Assembly (NCBI GenBank): GCA_900199655.1
Contig: FZRE01000017.1
Location: 1-64,000, forward strand
Reading direction: 5' to 3'
DNA: 64,000 bases
Source: Prevotellaceae bacterium KH2P17
GTDB taxonomy: Bacteria > Bacteroidota > Bacteroidia > Bacteroidales > Bacteroidaceae
Shown: positions 54,237 to 62,103 of the stretch, piece by piece
How the letters are laid out: each line of letters opens with the position of its first letter
How positions within the stretch are numbered: position 1 is the first letter of the stretch
Translations under genes and position numbers: made by a program
The notes under the pieces: model-generated
What the model was told of the DNA's origin: nothing
The model's input: the letters and a program-made list of their open reading frames with translations, nothing else
Databases searched by the model: none

Positions 54237-55283
54237 ATGGATTTATTACAGCAGATTGTTGCGCGCGCTAAGGCTGACAAGCAGCGCATCGTGCTCCCCG
54301 AAGCAGAAGAGGAGCGCACGTTAAGGGCCGCTGACCACGTACTGGCTGACGACTTGGCAAATCTTATTCTCATCGGAAACCCCGCCAACATCAAGGCGCT
54401 TGCAGCCCAGTGGGGGTTGAAGAACATTGAAAAGGCAACCATCGTGGACCCGCTCAATAATCCGAAATCCGAAGAATATGCCACGCTCCTGGCCGAACTG
54501 CGCCAAAAGAAGGGCATGACCCTGGAGCAGGCACGCGAGCTTGTAACGAAGAATAACCTCTATCTTGGCTGCATGATTATCAAGACCGAGGAGGCCGACG
54601 GCCAGATTTCAGGCGCACTGAGCACCACCGGCGAGACCCTGCGCCCGGCCCTGCAAATCATCAAGTGCGCACCGGGCATTACCTGCGTGAGCGGCGCCAT
54701 GCTTGTACTTACGCACGAGCAGCAGTACGGCGAGAACGGTATCGTGGTGATGGGCGACGTGGCCGTGACCCCCAACCCTACCGCCGACCAGCTGGCACAG
54801 ATAGCCTACACCACCGCAGAGACCGCCAAGAGCGTGGCCGGATTTACCGATCCGCACGTGGCCATGCTGAGTTTCTCGACCAAAGGCTCTGCCAAGGACG
54901 CCATCGACAAGGCTACCGGCAAGAGCGTTTACATCATCGACAAGGTTGTAGAGGCCACGAAGCTGGCCAAGGAGCGCTTCCCCGAGCTCAAGATTGACGG
55001 CGAGCTGCAGGCCGATGCAGCCCTTGACCCCGCCGTGGCTCTCAAGAAAGCGCCCGATTCTCCTATCGCCGGCAAGGCCAATGTGCTCATTGTACCGAAC
55101 CTCGAAGTGGGCAACATCGGCTACAAACTCGTGCAGCGCCTCGGCGGAGCCAGTGCCATTGGCCCCATCCTGCAGGGCATCGCCCGCCCGGTTAACGACC
55201 TGAGCCGCGGCTGCTCCGTAGATGACATCTACTACATGGTGGCCATCACGGCCTGCCAGGCACAGGATGCCAAGCGCGCCTAA
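54237..55283 (+). CDS. pta: Phosphate acetyltransferase
   Basis: A 348-residue short-form Pta, the catalytic PTA_PTB domain only, without the N-terminal DRTGG/P-loop domain of E. coli Pta. Motifs include RIVLPEAEEERTLRAADHVL, DGQISGALSTTGETLRPALQ and VLIVPNLEVGNIGYKLVQRLG. It interconverts acetyl-CoA and acetyl phosphate, and ackA 77 bp downstream makes ATP from the product. The pair is the acetate fermentation route. Confidence 0.95.
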   Translation: MDLLQQIVARAKADKQRIVLPEAEEERTLRAADHVLADDLANLILIGNPANIKALAAQWGLKNIEKATIVDPLNNPKSEEYATLLAELRQKKGMTLEQARELVTKNNLYLGCMIIKTEEADGQISGALSTTGETLRPALQIIKCAPGITCVSGAMLVLTHEQQYGENGIVVMGDVAVTPNPTADQLAQIAYTTAETAKSVAGFTDPHVAMLSFSTKGSAKDAIDKATGKSVYIIDKVVEATKLAKERFPELKIDGELQADAALDPAVALKKAPDSPIAGKANVLIVPNLEVGNIGYKLVQRLGGASAIGPILQGIARPVNDLSRGCSVDDIYYMVAITACQAQDAKRA

Positions 55284-55360
55284 GCCCTCACGGCACGCTC
55301 TCCCACCCGCAGGGAGCGGCCTTACAAGCATTTACAAACAATCAAATAAACAGCAATCAC

Positions 55361-56566
55361 ATGAAGATTTTGGTGCTGAACTGCGGCAGCAGTTCCATTA
55401 AGTACAAGCTCTACGACATGAGCAACGAGTCTGTTCTGGCACAGGGCGGCGTAGAACGCATAGGTCTGGACGAGGCATTCATCAAGGTGACGCTCGATAA
55501 CGGCGAGAAGAAGCAGATTATGGCCAACCTTCCAACCCACAAGGAAGGCGTTGCGCTGGTGTTCAAATGCCTGATGGACCCCGAAATAGGAGCCATCAAG
55601 AGCCTCGACGAGATTGATGCAGTGGGCCACCGCATCGTGCAGGGCGGCGATCTCTTTGAGAAGAGCTGCATCGTTACGCCAGAGGTGGAGAAGGGAATAG
55701 AAAGCCTCATCGACCTTGCTCCTGTCCACAACGCCGGCCACCTGCGCGGAATACGCGCCGTAGACGCACTGATGCCCACCACGCCGCAGGTTACCGTGTT
55801 CGACAACGCTTTCCACAGCACCATGCCACCGTATGCTTACATGTACGCCATACCCTACAATCTCTACGAGAAGTACCACGTGCGCCGCTACGGCTTCCAC
55901 GGAACAAGCCACCGCTACGTGAGCCAGCGCGTGTGCGAAATGCTGGGTGTAGACATCACGAAGCAGAAGATTATCACCTGCCACATAGGCAACGGCGCCT
56001 CCGTGGCTGCCGTGAAGTACGGCAAGGTGGTTGATACATCCATGGGACTCACCCCTCTGGCGGGCCTCATGATGGGCTCCCGCTCGGGCGACATCGACCC
56101 CTCGGCCGTTACCTACCTCATGGACAAGCTCGGCAAAAAGCCGCAGGAGATGGCCGACTGGCTCAACAAGGAGTGCGGAGTGCTCGGCATTACGGGCCTG
56201 AGTTCCGACATGCGCGAGATTGAGAGCGCCGACCGCGAGGGCAACGAACGCGCCCACCTGGCCATGCAGATGTACAACTACCGCATCAAGAAGTACATCG
56301 GAGCCTACGCGGCAGCAATGGGAGGCGTAGACATCATCGTGTGGACGGCCGGCGTTGGCGAGAACCAGATAGACACCCGCATGGAAGCATGCTCCGGACT
56401 GGAGTTCCTCGGCATCAAGATGGATGCCGAACGCAACAAGTGCCGCGGCGTAGAACGCGTGATATCTGCCGACGATTCCAAGGTTAAAGTGGTGCTTGTG
56501 CCCACGGACGAGGAAATTGTCATCGCCCGAGACACCATGAAGCTGGTGCAGGAAGCTCGCAAGTAA
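55361..56566 (+). CDS. ackA: Acetate kinase
   Basis: A 401-residue ASKHA kinase. ILVLNCGSSSIKYKLYD opens the phosphate loop, GHRIVQGGD and FGFHGTSH-like YGFHGTSHRYVS form the active site, CHIGNGASVAAV binds nucleotide, and DIIVWTAGVGENQ closes the adenosine site. All key residues look intact. It pairs with pta and is followed by a strong terminator. Confidence 0.96.
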   Translation: MKILVLNCGSSSIKYKLYDMSNESVLAQGGVERIGLDEAFIKVTLDNGEKKQIMANLPTHKEGVALVFKCLMDPEIGAIKSLDEIDAVGHRIVQGGDLFEKSCIVTPEVEKGIESLIDLAPVHNAGHLRGIRAVDALMPTTPQVTVFDNAFHSTMPPYAYMYAIPYNLYEKYHVRRYGFHGTSHRYVSQRVCEMLGVDITKQKIITCHIGNGASVAAVKYGKVVDTSMGLTPLAGLMMGSRSGDIDPSAVTYLMDKLGKKPQEMADWLNKECGVLGITGLSSDMREIESADREGNERAHLAMQMYNYRIKKYIGAYAAAMGGVDIIVWTAGVGENQIDTRMEACSGLEFLGIKMDAERNKCRGVERVISADDSKVKVVLVPTDEEIVIARDTMKLVQEARK

Positions 56567-56575
56567 TACACCAAC

Positions 56576-56618
56576 AAAAGGCCTGGCCGGGTTGCGATTG
56601 CCCCGCCAGGCCTTTTTT
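56576..56618 (+). terminator. Rho-independent terminator after ackA
   Basis: GGCCTGGC and GCCAGGCC (56580-56587, 56605-56612) form the stem, preceded by AAAA and followed by TTTTTT. A textbook intrinsic terminator 10 bp after the ackA stop. Confidence 0.9.
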
Positions 56619-56742
56619 ACGTTTCAATCGCCACGTCGGTTTGTCAGGAAAACAAGCCCCGAACGAGCGTTTTTCTTTCTCCCAACGCATGTTTCGCGCG
56701 GCAGAAAGCGGCATCACAGCCCAACCGGAAAGACCGTACAGC

Positions 56743-57528
56743 CTACAGCCCGAACTTGTATCCAACCGTAAACAGCAGCGTGCGGTTCTCCGACTTGGAG
56801 CTGGAACCACTGCCCCAACCGGTATCTCCGCCCTTGCGCAGGTCGGTTACGCCGAAGTGATACCTCAAGTCGGCCACTATGTTCCTGTATTCGTAGCTCA
56901 CGCCTACGGGCACTGAGAGCGAGAAAGTCTTTATTCCGGCATCAGTGTTGCTGGCAACCGACGCCGACTGGTCTTTGTAGCTGATGGTTACGTCGCCGCT
57001 CGTCTTCTTGCTGACAGTGAACTCCGGCTGCAGTCCGGCTTTCACTGCAAGGCCCTTCCACACATATACATTGGCCAGAACGGGCACCGTTATGCTGTTC
57101 AGCTTAATCTTCAAATCATCGTTAAAATCAACTTTCACCCCATCACTTGACGTATAGGGGAAGCCTTTTGTATCGTACTTGGCGCCCTGCTGGGTGTAGA
57201 AGGCTCCGAAAGAAAGGCCGAACACATCCGTGAACTGGTACTGTGCCTCCGCTCCTACGGCGAAGCCGAACTTCTGCTTGCTGTCATCAAAGCCTACAAC
57301 TCCCGCTTTCGTAGTCTCATCTCCAGTTACTATGATTAGCCCCGGCGACCCGCCAGCCGGCATCTGGGGCAGCACTGCGTAGGCTACACCTGCCGGCATC
57401 TTGCCTGAGAAGTTACTTACGGTAACACCAACTTTAGGTGCAAGGGTCCAGGTGCCGGCCTCCTGCTGGGCACATACACCGGTTGCAGCCATCAGAAAGG
57501 CTGCCGAAAGGATGAAATGTTTTTTCAT
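56743..57528 (-). CDS. Outer-membrane beta-barrel protein (PorT-like)
   Basis: A 261-residue protein with a signal peptide (LSAAFLMAATGVCAQ, cleavage about residue 20) and the start of the mature part WTLAPKVGVTVSNFSG. These are typical of the OMP_b-brl_2/PorT-like family of 8-stranded barrels. Strands such as FAVGAEAQYQFTDVFGLSFG and a C-terminal LLFTVGYKFGL follow. Its function is unknown. It is monocistronic with a -7 element upstream. Confidence 0.82.
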   Translation of the reverse strand: MKKHFILSAAFLMAATGVCAQQEAGTWTLAPKVGVTVSNFSGKMPAGVAYAVLPQMPAGGSPGLIIVTGDETTKAGVVGFDDSKQKFGFAVGAEAQYQFTDVFGLSFGAFYTQQGAKYDTKGFPYTSSDGVKVDFNDDLKIKLNSITVPVLANVYVWKGLAVKAGLQPEFTVSKKTSGDVTISYKDQSASVASNTDAGIKTFSLSVPVGVSYEYRNIVADLRYHFGVTDLRKGGDTGWGSGSSSKSENRTLLFTVGYKFGL

Positions 57529-57592
57529 TATCGTCGTATTAAATATGCTGTTGTTGCGTTGTTCATTGCTGTTTCAACGTCATCACAGCATG

Positions 57593-57600
57593 CAAAGTTA
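57593..57600 (-). promoter_or_regulatory. -7 element of the PorT-like gene
   Basis: The minus strand reads TAACTTTG, matching TAnnTTTG, 65 bp upstream of the start at 57528. It lies just beyond the edge of array copy F. Confidence 0.5.
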
Positions 57601-57674
57601 CTGTGTTTTCGCCTAACGACCAAATTCCCGACCTGGAAAAACAAGGCTGAAACGGAAAACCTGCCAAACCGGAG

Positions 57675-57752
57675 CTATGCTTCAAGCTCCTTGAAGGATA
57701 GCAGCAAGCGCCTTGAAGGATACGTTCAACGGCCTTGAAGGACACCTTCAAG
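57675..57752. repeat. 22-bp-period palindromic array, CTTCAAG class (copy F)
   Basis: Three full 22-bp units start at 57675, 57697 and 57719, with a partial fourth at 57741. Units have the form GATAGC..CAAGC-GCC-TTGAAG. The left end CTATGCTTC and right end GAAGGACACCTTCAAG match the ends of the GACACTTGTC-class copy B. Compared with copies D and E this one appears to be in the opposite orientation. Confidence 0.85.
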
Positions 57753-57797
57753 AAACAGAAAGATAATGATTAAGCTAACTGTTTGTTATACAACGGA

Positions 57798-59135
57798 TTA
57801 CAGACACTGTAAATTTACGGTCTCATCCGTACGCTCCGCTTTGCCGCGTTGCCTGCGCCAGGCCCGCAAGCCGTAGCACCCCACCACGACGAAACAAAGC
57901 AGCGGGAGTACGAACGACATGTTGACGGCCGGCTGCCCCAGCACCGTGCCGCAGTCGATAACCAAGCCCTGCAGCGGCGGCATGATGGCCCCGCCCACTA
58001 TAGCCATGACTAAGAAGGCCGCACCCAGGCTGGTGTCCTGGCTGTCTACATCCTCCAGGGCGATGCCATAGATGGTGGGAAACATCAAAGACATAAACAC
58101 GCTGATGCCAATGAGGCTATACAGCCCCGCCATACCAACGATAACGACGGCTCCGAGCGTACAGGCGGCGGCCCCGACGGCAAAGAGTGCGAGCAGCTTA
58201 CGTGAGTTTACGTACTTCATGAGCGCCGTACTCACAAAGCGACCGCACAGGAACAGCACCATGGCCACGATGTTGTAGTTCTGCGCCGTGGCCTTGTTGA
58301 TGCCCAGATGGTCGGCATAATGGATGATGAACGTCCACACCATAATCTGCGCAGCTACGTAGAACAGCTGCGCCACCACGCCTTCGCGGTAGGTCTTGTT
58401 GCGCCACAGGCGGCCCACAGTAGAGCGGGCATCGGTCGGCAGCTCTGTGGCAGTCTCCCGCGGGGGCACCTTCTTCAGCGCTATGACAAGCAGGATGAGC
58501 AGCACCACGCAGCCTATGGCCACGTAGGGGTTGCGTATCACGTCCAAGTCATGTATGCGGATGGAGGCCTTCTCGGCGGCAGTAAGGGTTGGGAAGATGA
58601 TGTGCCCGGCCGCGTCACGCCTGTCGGAAATGAGCTGCGGCAGCACAACGAGCGAGGCCACGGCCATGCCCGCCAGCGAACCTAAGGGGTTGAAAGCCTG
58701 CGCCAGGTTCAGTCTGCGGGTGGAAGTGGCCTTGGTTCCGAGGGAAAGAATAAAGGGGTTGGCCGTTGTTTCGAGAAAAGCCAGCCCGAAGGTGAGGATG
58801 TACAGCGACAGGCAGAAGTACGAGAAGCGCTGGCAGGCGGCCGCGGGAATGAACAGGAAGGCGCCCGCCGCGTAGAGTGCCAGGCCCAGCATGATGCCGC
58901 TCTTGTAGCTGTAACGGCGAATGAAGAGTGCAGCAGGGATGGCCATGGTGGCATATCCGCCGTAGAAAGCGAACTGGATGAGCGATGCCTTGGCAGCAGA
59001 AATCTCCATGACCGTTTGGAACGCCGCCACCATAGGGTTGGTTATGTCGTTGGCAAAGCCCCAGAGGGCAAACAGGGCGGTAATGAGTATGAAGGTAAAG
59101 AGGTACCGGCGCTCTACTAATCTGTTTTGTTGCAT
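57798..59135 (-). CDS. FucP-type sugar:H+ symporter (MFS)
   Basis: A 445-residue, 12-helix major facilitator resembling the L-fucose permease. FALWGFANDITNPMVAAFQ in helix 1 carries the FucP-conserved Asp and Asn residues, YGGYATMAIPAALFIRRYSY is the loop 2-3 block, and GLAFLETTANPFIL in helix 4 holds the conserved Glu/Asn. The substrate could be fucose, another hexose or an amino sugar; no sugar kinase or isomerase is adjacent. It stands between a repeat array and the DUF6850 gene and is separated from the latter by hairpins. Confidence 0.83.
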   Translation of the reverse strand: MQQNRLVERRYLFTFILITALFALWGFANDITNPMVAAFQTVMEISAAKASLIQFAFYGGYATMAIPAALFIRRYSYKSGIMLGLALYAAGAFLFIPAAACQRFSYFCLSLYILTFGLAFLETTANPFILSLGTKATSTRRLNLAQAFNPLGSLAGMAVASLVVLPQLISDRRDAAGHIIFPTLTAAEKASIRIHDLDVIRNPYVAIGCVVLLILLVIALKKVPPRETATELPTDARSTVGRLWRNKTYREGVVAQLFYVAAQIMVWTFIIHYADHLGINKATAQNYNIVAMVLFLCGRFVSTALMKYVNSRKLLALFAVGAAACTLGAVVIVGMAGLYSLIGISVFMSLMFPTIYGIALEDVDSQDTSLGAAFLVMAIVGGAIMPPLQGLVIDCGTVLGQPAVNMSFVLPLLCFVVVGCYGLRAWRRQRGKAERTDETVNLQCL

Positions 59136-59250
59136 GGCTGCATATCGTTGTCTCTGTAAGTAAACGGAGCATTTGCACCTTTATTGCCCCATGCCCTTTA
59201 TATGACTGCCGGGCGTGCCGGGCGTGGCCGGAGCAGGACTCTGAAACGCC

Positions 59251-59310
59251 GGCATCCCGCATTTCTGCCCTCGAAACACGGGATGCCTGTTGTCCGGAGC
59301 ATGGCTCCGG
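59251..59310 (-). terminator. Hairpins downstream of the DUF6850 gene
   Basis: Two stems are visible: CCGGAGC/GCTCCGG with a 3-nt loop (59294-59310), and GGCATCCCG/CGGGATGCC (59251-59259 with 59279-59287). Both lie just past the minus-strand stop at 59313 and before the FucP-type gene. No T-run is present, so termination is only likely. Confidence 0.5.
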
Positions 59311-59312
59311 CG

Positions 59313-60848
59313 TTAGTTGAAGATGCCCAAGGCAAGGCCGAAGGTGCTGAAGTGGCGGCTCTGCTGCGCCCGGATGGTGGCTGCATAGGCCCGCACGTAC
59401 CACGTGGAGCGCACCTTCTTGATGGTGAGCGGGAACTGCCAGGTGGCCTGCAGGCGCCCGTGCCAGTAGTTGGCGTTGTAGAACGAGAGGTCCGGCAGCA
59501 GCACACTGCGGGCGTAGTCGGTCGTTTCGTCGGCCAGGTGCATGTCGGCCTTGGTGGCAAAGGCATAGCCCGTGGCGGCATCTACAAGCAAGCGGTGGCC
59601 GAAGAAGCCATGTCCGCCCTCGATACCTATGTCCATGCGGCCGTATGAAAGTTCCGATGCGTCGAGCAGGTAGCGGTTGGCGGCGCGCTGCAGGGCAGCT
59701 GTAAGGCCCACGTAGCTGTCGGCCTGCCGCTCTCCCCGGGTGAAGCTGGCCCGGTAGTGCAGGCTAAGGTCGGCCGTGCGCACCTGGTATCGCTTGCGGA
59801 AAGTTAGCTGGCGGTCGTATCGGTAGGAGTTAAAGCCGCGTACGGAGTCGCGCTCTATGACCAGCTGCGAGCGGTATTCGTCGGCATAACCCTGCTCGTA
59901 GCGGGCGCTGATGTCCAGCTGGTGCACGGCTGCAGCCGTGTAGAGGCGGTTCTGCGTGGCTGCTGTGTAGATGTAGTTGTAGTAGTGTCCGGGCTCAAAC
60001 TTGTACTGTCCCATCACTCCCTCCGACCCTCTTTCAATGCCGATGGTGGTAACGCTGCCCACCCGTTGGCTGCTGTAGCCGTACGAGAGGGCTGCACCGA
60101 AGTTGTGGTTCACCCACTCGCGCTGGTATCCTCCATAGCCGCCGGTGGTTCCGGTGGCGTTTTCAAGGCCCGTCATCAGATAGTATTTCAGCGTTGCATC
60201 GCTCTGCACGGTCGTCAGGTTGGGTATTTTCTCCTTGCGGCGGTTATAGTGCGCGGCCAGTCCAAGGGTGTGGCGGCCGGCTGTGTAGGTAACGGCAGGC
60301 GTGAGTTTGTAGTCCAGCAGCTGCGAGCGGGAGCGCGGGTCGCGCAGCCGGCTCAGGTCTCCCACCTTGTAGTCTATGGTTAGTCCGAAGCGCCACCCAC
60401 TGAAGCTGACGGTTCCCACGGCTGCCTTGAGGCCGATGTTCTGGTGGTCGTACTTGCCTGCTATGCTGCTTCCGGAGAAGTAAGGGTCAGCGTTGTAGGG
60501 CCTCATCACGTCGGCCCAGGCCCTGTCTTTGGTCCGTCCGAGGCCGAACTCAAACTTTCCGTAGCCGTAGAGGTAACGACCCAGGTGCTGGTAGCGCTCG
60601 GTGAAGAAGCGCAGGCGGTTGGTCATGCCGCCCTCCTGCACGCGGTGGTAGTTGCCGCTGCCGTGCTCCAGTCCCATGAAAGTTACGCCGCGGTTGCGTG
60701 CGGAGTCAATGGTAAGGCCGGCGGCGTTGCCGGTGTTGCGCCACAACTGCGTGGCGTCGTCGTATCTGTAGCGGCCTTCGCCCGGCTGGTTCTGCGCCGT
60801 CACGGGCGCCGAAAGCAGCAGGAAGGCTATTGTGAGCTTATTCATCAT
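59313..60848 (-). CDS. DUF6850 family outer-membrane beta-barrel protein
   Basis: A 511-residue protein with a signal peptide ending APVTAQ (about residue 19). The mature part begins QLWRNTGNAAGL and shows a long series of amphipathic strands (LYGYGKFEFGLGRTKDRAW, VNHNFGAALSYGYSSQRVG), ending FSTFGLALGIF. I recognise it as the DUF6850-type barrel that accompanies a DUF4876 lipoprotein and a TonB receptor in Bacteroidales. The biochemical role is unknown. Its start overlaps the upstream gene by 11 bp, so the genes are coupled. Confidence 0.82.
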   Translation of the reverse strand: MMNKLTIAFLLLSAPVTAQNQPGEGRYRYDDATQLWRNTGNAAGLTIDSARNRGVTFMGLEHGSGNYHRVQEGGMTNRLRFFTERYQHLGRYLYGYGKFEFGLGRTKDRAWADVMRPYNADPYFSGSSIAGKYDHQNIGLKAAVGTVSFSGWRFGLTIDYKVGDLSRLRDPRSRSQLLDYKLTPAVTYTAGRHTLGLAAHYNRRKEKIPNLTTVQSDATLKYYLMTGLENATGTTGGYGGYQREWVNHNFGAALSYGYSSQRVGSVTTIGIERGSEGVMGQYKFEPGHYYNYIYTAATQNRLYTAAAVHQLDISARYEQGYADEYRSQLVIERDSVRGFNSYRYDRQLTFRKRYQVRTADLSLHYRASFTRGERQADSYVGLTAALQRAANRYLLDASELSYGRMDIGIEGGHGFFGHRLLVDAATGYAFATKADMHLADETTDYARSVLLPDLSFYNANYWHGRLQATWQFPLTIKKVRSTWYVRAYAATIRAQQSRHFSTFGLALGIFN

Positions 60849-62085
60849 ATTCCCGAATGCCTATAGTTGTTGACGTTTTGAAATCATCAGACGAGTTGTT
60901 CGTATCCTTCAGGATGCCGTGACCGTTGCTTCCACGGCGTCCGGAGGACTTCCGGTACACCACTTCGCCCGTATATCCGCTCGTTGCCTCAATGTTGGTG
61001 TAGCCTGCATCGACCGTGTGGAGCAGCACCTTCTTGCCTACCTCCACGCCTGTTCGCTTGTTGGCAAGCACCTCCACGCCGTCGATGATGTGCCTCACAG
61101 GCAGCATCAGCCACTGCGTTCCCTTGGTTTTGCCGTATGCGTAGACCTTTTGCCAGGCCGTGACGTCGGCATCAGTGCGGAAGATAACGACCGAGCAGGG
61201 GCCGCCTTGTATGAGGTTCATGTTCGAAATGCCGCTGAAGGCGGTGTAGACCAGCTCCATGGCCGGCGTTGCAGGGTTGTTCTGCGTGCGCCCCTGCTGG
61301 TCCTTGCACTCGAAATCGGCCTGCAGCAGGTTCTTCTCCATTGGCCCGTTAACGGTGTGGTCGATAGCACTGTTGGTTATGACCACGGTTCCGCCGGGCT
61401 CCACCCAATACTCCCGGTCGGCCGGAATGCGGAATATCTGCTTGGCCATCACCACCGTATCGGCGTACAAATCATGCAGATTGGCCAGCGAGTAGGCCGG
61501 AGTACTGCCCGAGTCGAGCAGACCAAGGTAGAGACCGGCCACGTTCACGGGGGCGTCACTTTGGTTGTAGAGCTCTACATAGCGCCCGGCCAGGTAGTTC
61601 TTGTTGTTGTTATCCTTGCTGCCGGCATAATACAGCTTGCCTATTACTAAGGAGCGGTTGATGGATAGGCGCGTGGCAAGGGTCAGGATGTCGCCGGCAC
61701 CGGCCTCGGAGATAAGCTGGTTGCTGATGCTTCCTGACACCACGGCCCCTTCGTTGACCACATCGTCGCCCGTGAGGGCGGCATATTGCTCCGGCGTAAG
61801 GTTCCAGGAGGCAGACAGGTCATAGACATCGGGCACGATGCCGCTAAATGCAGCCACGCCGGAGGCATCGGTCACGGCGCTTAGAGTTCTGCTCCCGGAC
61901 GTGAGCGTAACGGTGTGGCCGCTTAGGTCGGCCCCGTTTACGAACTCAACGGGCAGGGTAAGCTGCACTTTAGCCGACACCGGGCGGGTTGCGTCGCCAT
62001 AGTCAACACACGAGGCGAGCACGAGCAGCAGCGCTGCCAGCGGCAGGAGGGCTGCGTGATTATATGTTATCATCTTCATATTCAT
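60838..62085 (-). CDS. DUF4876 family lipoprotein
   Basis: A 415-residue lipoprotein (lipobox LVLASC, Cys about residue 26). An N-terminal carboxypeptidase-regulatory-like beta domain (VKLQVTL-like KVQLTLPVEF, then SAVTDASGVAAFSGIVPDVY) precedes a C-terminal beta domain resembling lamin-tail folds (GKLYYAGSKDNNNKNYLAGR and YVELYNQSDAPVNVAGLYLG). This matches DUF4876. Later start codons at 62079 and nearby are possible. It sits 18 bp after the TonB receptor gene and probably works with it at the outer membrane. Confidence 0.82.
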   Translation of the reverse strand: MNMKMITYNHAALLPLAALLLVLASCVDYGDATRPVSAKVQLTLPVEFVNGADLSGHTVTLTSGSRTLSAVTDASGVAAFSGIVPDVYDLSASWNLTPEQYAALTGDDVVNEGAVVSGSISNQLISEAGAGDILTLATRLSINRSLVIGKLYYAGSKDNNNKNYLAGRYVELYNQSDAPVNVAGLYLGLLDSGSTPAYSLANLHDLYADTVVMAKQIFRIPADREYWVEPGGTVVITNSAIDHTVNGPMEKNLLQADFECKDQQGRTQNNPATPAMELVYTAFSGISNMNLIQGGPCSVVIFRTDADVTAWQKVYAYGKTKGTQWLMLPVRHIIDGVEVLANKRTGVEVGKKVLLHTVDAGYTNIEATSGYTGEVVYRKSSGRRGSNGHGILKDTNNSSDDFKTSTTIGIREYDE

Positions 62086-62103
62086 GTCCTTTTGGGTTGC
62101 TCA